Shown here piece by piece: positions 6,677 to 9,534 of a stretch of DNA of 9,534 nt. The notes beneath the pieces were generated by a model. It had not been told where the DNA came from and ran no database searches. It saw nothing but the letters and a program-made list of their open reading frames with translations. The position numbers were made by a program, and so were the translations under genes. The number at the start of each line of letters is the position of its first letter. Position 1 is the first letter of the stretch. The DNA is from Alphaproteobacteria bacterium. GTDB lineage: Bacteria; Pseudomonadota; Alphaproteobacteria; SMXP01. Location: positions 1 to 9,534 of the forward strand of contig SMXP01000081.1 in the NCBI GenBank assembly GCA_004356335.1, read 5' to 3'.

Positions 6677-7708
6677 ATGGCTTTCAGTGAATTGCCTCCC
6701 TTGGTGCTGACCATGGGAGAGCCTGCCGGGGTCGGTCCGGAGCTGGCACTTAAGGCGTGGTGCGCACGGCAACACGAAGCCGTGCCGCCTTTCGTTTACG
6801 TAGGAGATGCCACGCAATTGCGGGCTACGGCTTCACAAGTAAACATCGACGCCGCGATTCATGTGGTGACAGAATTTTCCGCCGTCAGCGAGATCTTTGG
6901 CAAAGCCATGCCGGTCTTCCAATGCGCCCTGCCAAAGCCCGTGCGGCCAGGTGTGCCGGACATGGATAATTCAGCTCGTGTTGTCGAGGCCATCGCTCAG
7001 GCCCTGCGTCTCATCCGCGAAGACAAAGCCTCCGGGCTTGTAACCAACCCCATTCACAAAAAATCTATGTGGCAAGTGGGATTTTCGTTCCCCGGTCACA
7101 CTGAATATTTAGCCGCCGCAGCCCAGCGGATATGGGGTCGCCCGGCTAAAGTGGCGATGATGCTTGTGGTGCCGGGCTTGCGCGTCGTGCCCGTCACAAG
7201 ACATATCCCATTGAAAGACGTGCCAAGATTGCTCGACACCGAGACGATTGTGGCAACCGGACTCATTGTTGCCCGCGGACTAGCTAAGGATTTCGCAATC
7301 GATAATCCGCGGTTAGCCATTGCGGCGCTCAACCCTCATGGCGGGGAAGACGGCGAATTGGGCGACGAGGAAAGCCGTGTGATTAAACCGGCCGTCGATG
7401 CCTTGCGCGCTGAAGGAATTCTCGTAACAGGTCCGACCGCGGCCGACACCCTATTTCATGAAGACAGCCGGCAGAATGTCGACGCCATCTTGTGCATGTA
7501 TCACGATCAAGCGCTGATACCGCTCAAAACCCTAAATTTTTACGAGGGCGTCAATGTCACTCTTGGATTGCCATTCGTGCGCACCTCACCGGATCATGGA
7601 ACAGCCTTCGATATCGCCGGGCAAGGAACGGTGAAAAGCGGCAGTTTGATTTCCGCCCTCAAGATGGCGGCCACGATTGCCCAAGAGCGAGCGAAAAGTG
7701 GCCCCTAA
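6677..7708 (+). CDS. pdxA: 4-hydroxythreonine-4-phosphate dehydrogenase PdxA
   Basis: PdxA oxidises 4-phosphohydroxy-L-threonine with NAD+ in the DXP-dependent route to pyridoxal 5'-phosphate; the product goes to PdxJ. The 343 residues carry the family motifs: TMGEPAGVGPELALKA (12-27), VTNPIHKKSMWQVGF and then FPGHTEYLA (H141), TRHIPLKDVP, ALNPHGGEDGELGDEE (H221), GPTAADTLF, CMYHDQALIPLK (H276) and LGLPFVRTSPDHGTAFDIAG. H141, H221 and H276 occupy the positions of the three metal-binding histidines, so the enzyme looks intact and of usual length. The ATG at 6677 is six bases after the surA stop, with a weak TAGG as ribosome site, which suggests coupling to surA. The 3' end overlaps the start of rsmA. 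The surA-pdxA-rsmA order is widely conserved in proteobacteria, although the functions are not obviously linked. Confidence 0.95.
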   Translation: MAFSELPPLVLTMGEPAGVGPELALKAWCARQHEAVPPFVYVGDATQLRATASQVNIDAAIHVVTEFSAVSEIFGKAMPVFQCALPKPVRPGVPDMDNSARVVEAIAQALRLIREDKASGLVTNPIHKKSMWQVGFSFPGHTEYLAAAAQRIWGRPAKVAMMLVVPGLRVVPVTRHIPLKDVPRLLDTETIVATGLIVARGLAKDFAIDNPRLAIAALNPHGGEDGELGDEESRVIKPAVDALRAEGILVTGPTAADTLFHEDSRQNVDAILCMYHDQALIPLKTLNFYEGVNVTLGLPFVRTSPDHGTAFDIAGQGTVKSGSLISALKMAATIAQERAKSGP

Positions 7709-8558
7709 CGTGCCCTCCCAATCTCTGCCGCCGCTACGCGAGGTGATTGCCAAATATGGGCTTGGTGCCTCTAAAGCACTTGGCCAACATTTTCTGTTGG
7801 ATCGCAACATCACCGATAAGATCGCCCGCGCACCTGGCCAAATTAGCAAAAGTATCGTGCTGGAGATCGGACCGGGGCCTGGCGGTCTAACGCGATCCTT
7901 GCTTACCCTTGGCGCCAAACACGTCATTACTATTGAGCGTGACGCCCGGTTTTTGCCTGCGTTGGAAGATCTATCTCACGTGTTTCCCGATCGTCTTACC
8001 GTGGTGCACGCGAACGCCCTTAAGGTCGACGAACAAAAGCTGCTGCCGAAAGAGGGCATCGTCCACGTGGTTGCCAACCTTCCCTATAATGCCGCCTCCC
8101 CTATCCTGGTTAAATGGCTTCGGGTCAATCCCTGGCCGCCTTGGTACCACAGCCTAACTTTGATGTTCCAAAAAGAGGTCGCCGATCGGATTGTAGCGCC
8201 ACCGGGAACAAGGACCTTTGGTCGCCTGTCGGTCCTCGCCCAATGGCGATGCCAGGTAAAATTGCTGTTCGATGTCCCGGCCCGAGCTTTCACGCCGCCG
8301 CCTAAAGTCGTGTCGTCAGTGGTTCGAATTACGCCGCAAAAGCAACCTTTCCCCGGTACTGAAATCGGCCCCGCCCTGGAGCAGATTACCCGAGCGGCCT
8401 TCGGGCAAAGAAGAAAAATGCTGCGGACCAGTCTTCGACAAGTGGTCAACGATGCTGAAACGTTTCTTAAAGAGGCCGAAATTGATCCGACAAAAAGAGC
8501 CGAGCAATTGAGCATTCCGCAATTTGTTAGATTGGCCGAGATCTTTTTGGCCCGGTAA
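7698..8558 (+). CDS. rsmA: 16S rRNA (adenine1518-N6/adenine1519-N6)-dimethyltransferase RsmA (KsgA)
   Basis: RsmA dimethylates two adjacent adenines in the 3' helix 45 loop of 16S rRNA during late small-subunit assembly, using S-adenosylmethionine. From the GTG at 7698 the protein has 286 residues. LPPLREVIAKYGL opens the family N-terminus, and GQHFLLD (29-35) is the N-terminal substrate/SAM motif. The SAM-binding loop is LEIGPGPGGLT (55-65), followed by VITIERD. The catalytic motif NLPY is at 127-130, and FGQRRKMLRTSLR (235-247) marks the C-terminal helical domain. Most relatives have N where H31 stands. The reading frame is open back to a TTG at 7677 (seven more residues); a GTG at 7710 directly follows the pdxA stop. 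I prefer 7698 because it gives the usual N-terminal length and has GAGCGAG upstream; it overlaps pdxA by 11 bases. Confidence 0.93.
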   Translation: MAPNVPSQSLPPLREVIAKYGLGASKALGQHFLLDRNITDKIARAPGQISKSIVLEIGPGPGGLTRSLLTLGAKHVITIERDARFLPALEDLSHVFPDRLTVVHANALKVDEQKLLPKEGIVHVVANLPYNAASPILVKWLRVNPWPPWYHSLTLMFQKEVADRIVAPPGTRTFGRLSVLAQWRCQVKLLFDVPARAFTPPPKVVSSVVRITPQKQPFPGTEIGPALEQITRAAFGQRRKMLRTSLRQVVNDAETFLKEAEIDPTKRAEQLSIPQFVRLAEIFLAR

Positions 8559-8572
8559 CGCCCCCACCGGCT

Positions 8573-8588
8573 GGTCGACACAGCGACC
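8573..8588. terminator. Small hairpin between convergent rsmA and gmk, doubtful terminator
   Basis: GGTCG (8573-8577) and CGACC (8584-8588) form a five-base-pair stem with a six-base loop in the 38-bp gap between the rsmA stop and the gmk stop. No run of T follows on either strand, so intrinsic termination here is doubtful. It is the only hairpin I see where both units end. Confidence 0.25.
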
Positions 8589-8596
8589 CTTAGAGC

Positions 8597-9232
8597 TTAC
8601 GATCCCACCAGATTCTTGACAAAGTCCGCCAGGCCAATTTGACGATCCTTGCGGGCGCGTTCCGCCGCCAAGATCGATTTGAGGGTGTACTCGGATTGGT
8701 CGATATCATCATTGATAATGACGTAATCATATTCAGGCCAATGACTGATTTCATCGGCCGCCTTGGCCATACGTTGCACCACTACGTCGGGTGGATCCTC
8801 AGCACGGTGGGTTAATCGATTTTGAAGTTCAGCCCAATTGGGCGGCAATATGAATACTTTAACCAAATCGCCAGACGCCGTCCTAGTAAGCTGCTGTGCG
8901 CCCTGCCAGTCGATGTCAAACAGAATATCCTTACCGCTCTCAAGCGCTTCCTCGACCGGCTTTCGGAGCGTGCCATAGCGATAGCCAAAGACAATTGCAT
9001 GCTCCAGGAAATCGCCTTGACGCGCCATACGTTCAAACGCGTCGTCCGACACGAACAGATAGTCTTTGCCATCTTGTTCGCTTTGACGAGGCGGTCGCGT
9101 CGTGACGGATACGGAAATCTCTATATCATCATCGGCGTTCAACAAGCGATGAGACAGGGTGGTCTTTCCCGCGCCGCTGGGTGATGACAGCACGAGCATC
9201 AGCCCACGATGTATGATATCAACTGTGCTCAA
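8597..9232 (-). CDS. gmk: Guanylate kinase
   Basis: Gmk phosphorylates GMP to GDP with ATP in the cytoplasm, an essential step towards GTP and dGTP. Read on the minus strand, the 211 residues carry the P-loop PSGAGKTT (18-25). The GMP-binding segment is VSVTTRPPRQSEQDGKDYLF (S42, R46, R49, Y58), with E77 in FLE and YGT at 86-88. DILFDIDWQGAQQL (102-115) follows, then the lid and base-contact region NRLTHRAEDPPDVVVQRM, and finally YDYVIINDDI. All key residues are present and length is normal. The start is a TTG at 9232, giving MSTVDIIHRGLMLVLSSPSG; RRGLMLVLSSPSG-like N-termini are usual in alphaproteobacteria, so I prefer it to the internal ATG at 9199, which would sit almost on the P-loop. 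A GGGA eight bases upstream may be the ribosome site. It starts 14 bases after the yicC stop, so they form one unit. Confidence 0.95.
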   Translation of the reverse strand: MSTVDIIHRGLMLVLSSPSGAGKTTLSHRLLNADDDIEISVSVTTRPPRQSEQDGKDYLFVSDDAFERMARQGDFLEHAIVFGYRYGTLRKPVEEALESGKDILFDIDWQGAQQLTRTASGDLVKVFILPPNWAELQNRLTHRAEDPPDVVVQRMAKAADEISHWPEYDYVIINDDIDQSEYTLKSILAAERARKDRQIGLADFVKNLVGS

Positions 9233-9246
9233 GCCTCTCGTCCCGG

Positions 9247-9534
9247 TTACTCGATGTTTTGAACCTGCTCGCGCACCCGGTCGATGACCGCCTTCAGCTC
9301 CAATCCGATGCGCGTCAGTTCCACGTCGGTAGATTTAGAACACAATGTGTTGGCTTCACGGTTGAATTCTTGCATCAAGAAATCGAACGAGCGGCCTACG
9401 GGTTCACTTTTTTTCATCAGTTCGCGCGCGGCTTTGGCATGGGCTTGCAATCGATCAATCTCTTCGCGAATGTCGGCCTTGACCATCAAAATCGCCACTT
9501 CCTGCGCCAACCGCTCTTCGGGAAGAGCAGGGGA
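9247..9534 (-). CDS. yicC: YicC family endoribonuclease, C-terminal part, cut by the window edge
   Basis: The minus strand encodes the last 96 residues of a YicC/YloC-family protein. The frame is open to the window edge and begins with SPALPEERLAQEVAILMVKA; the TTG at 9510-9508 is an internal leucine codon, not a start. The C-terminal DUF1732 signature is clear: ADIREEIDRLQAHAKAAREL, then EPVGRSFDFLMQEFNREANT, LCSKS and LELKAVIDRVREQVQNIE. The family has been linked to RNA cleavage and small-RNA turnover in E. coli and to stationary-phase survival; this protein's own target is unknown. It lies directly upstream of gmk, as in many proteobacteria. The N-terminal YicC domain is outside the window. 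Confidence 0.9.
   Translation of the reverse strand, partial: SPALPEERLAQEVAILMVKADIREEIDRLQAHAKAARELMKKSEPVGRSFDFLMQEFNREANTLCSKSTDVELTRIGLELKAVIDRVREQVQNIE

Overview
The window is a stretch of core chromosome from an alphaproteobacterium, most likely of the order Hyphomicrobiales (Rhizobiales). I infer this from gene order (pepA divergent from lptF-lptG-lptD-surA-pdxA-rsmA, then convergent gmk and yicC), from protein details such as the LptG C-terminus ending in EDG and the Gmk N-terminus RGLMLVLSSPSGAGK, and from an intergenic mosaic repeat of a type I recall as common in that order. GC content looks moderate by eye; I cannot name the genus.

Layout: 1-302 (minus) is the N-terminal part of leucyl aminopeptidase (pepA), running off the left edge. 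303-565 is a divergent intergenic region carrying a spaced GGACC/GGTCC inverted-repeat array and a short remnant-like repeat. 566-5020 (plus) is a tight lptF-lptG-lptD unit. 5021-5341 is a gap of about 320 bp with a palindromic mosaic repeat of about 100 bp. 5342-8558 (plus) is surA-pdxA-rsmA with very short spacing or overlap. 8597-9534 (minus) is gmk preceded by the 3' part of yicC, convergent with rsmA across only 38 bp.

Function: LptF and LptG are the permease half of the inner-membrane ABC exporter that extracts lipopolysaccharide, and LptD is the outer-membrane translocon that receives it. SurA is the periplasmic chaperone that helps beta-barrel proteins, including LptD, to fold. The first five plus-strand genes apart from pdxA therefore form an outer-membrane assembly module. 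PdxA (vitamin B6 synthesis) and RsmA (16S rRNA dimethylation) are housekeeping passengers of the second half. Gmk (GMP kinase) and YicC (stress-associated RNase family) form a separate minus-strand unit.

I found no mobile element with a transposase, no CRISPR array, no tRNA or rRNA, and no defence or biosynthetic system. All genes are recognised conserved families. The points of interest are in the intergenic DNA (mosaic repeat, spaced palindrome array) and in small protein details (three-cysteine LptD, degenerate second SurA parvulin domain, non-ATG starts). I do not think this window holds an undescribed system.
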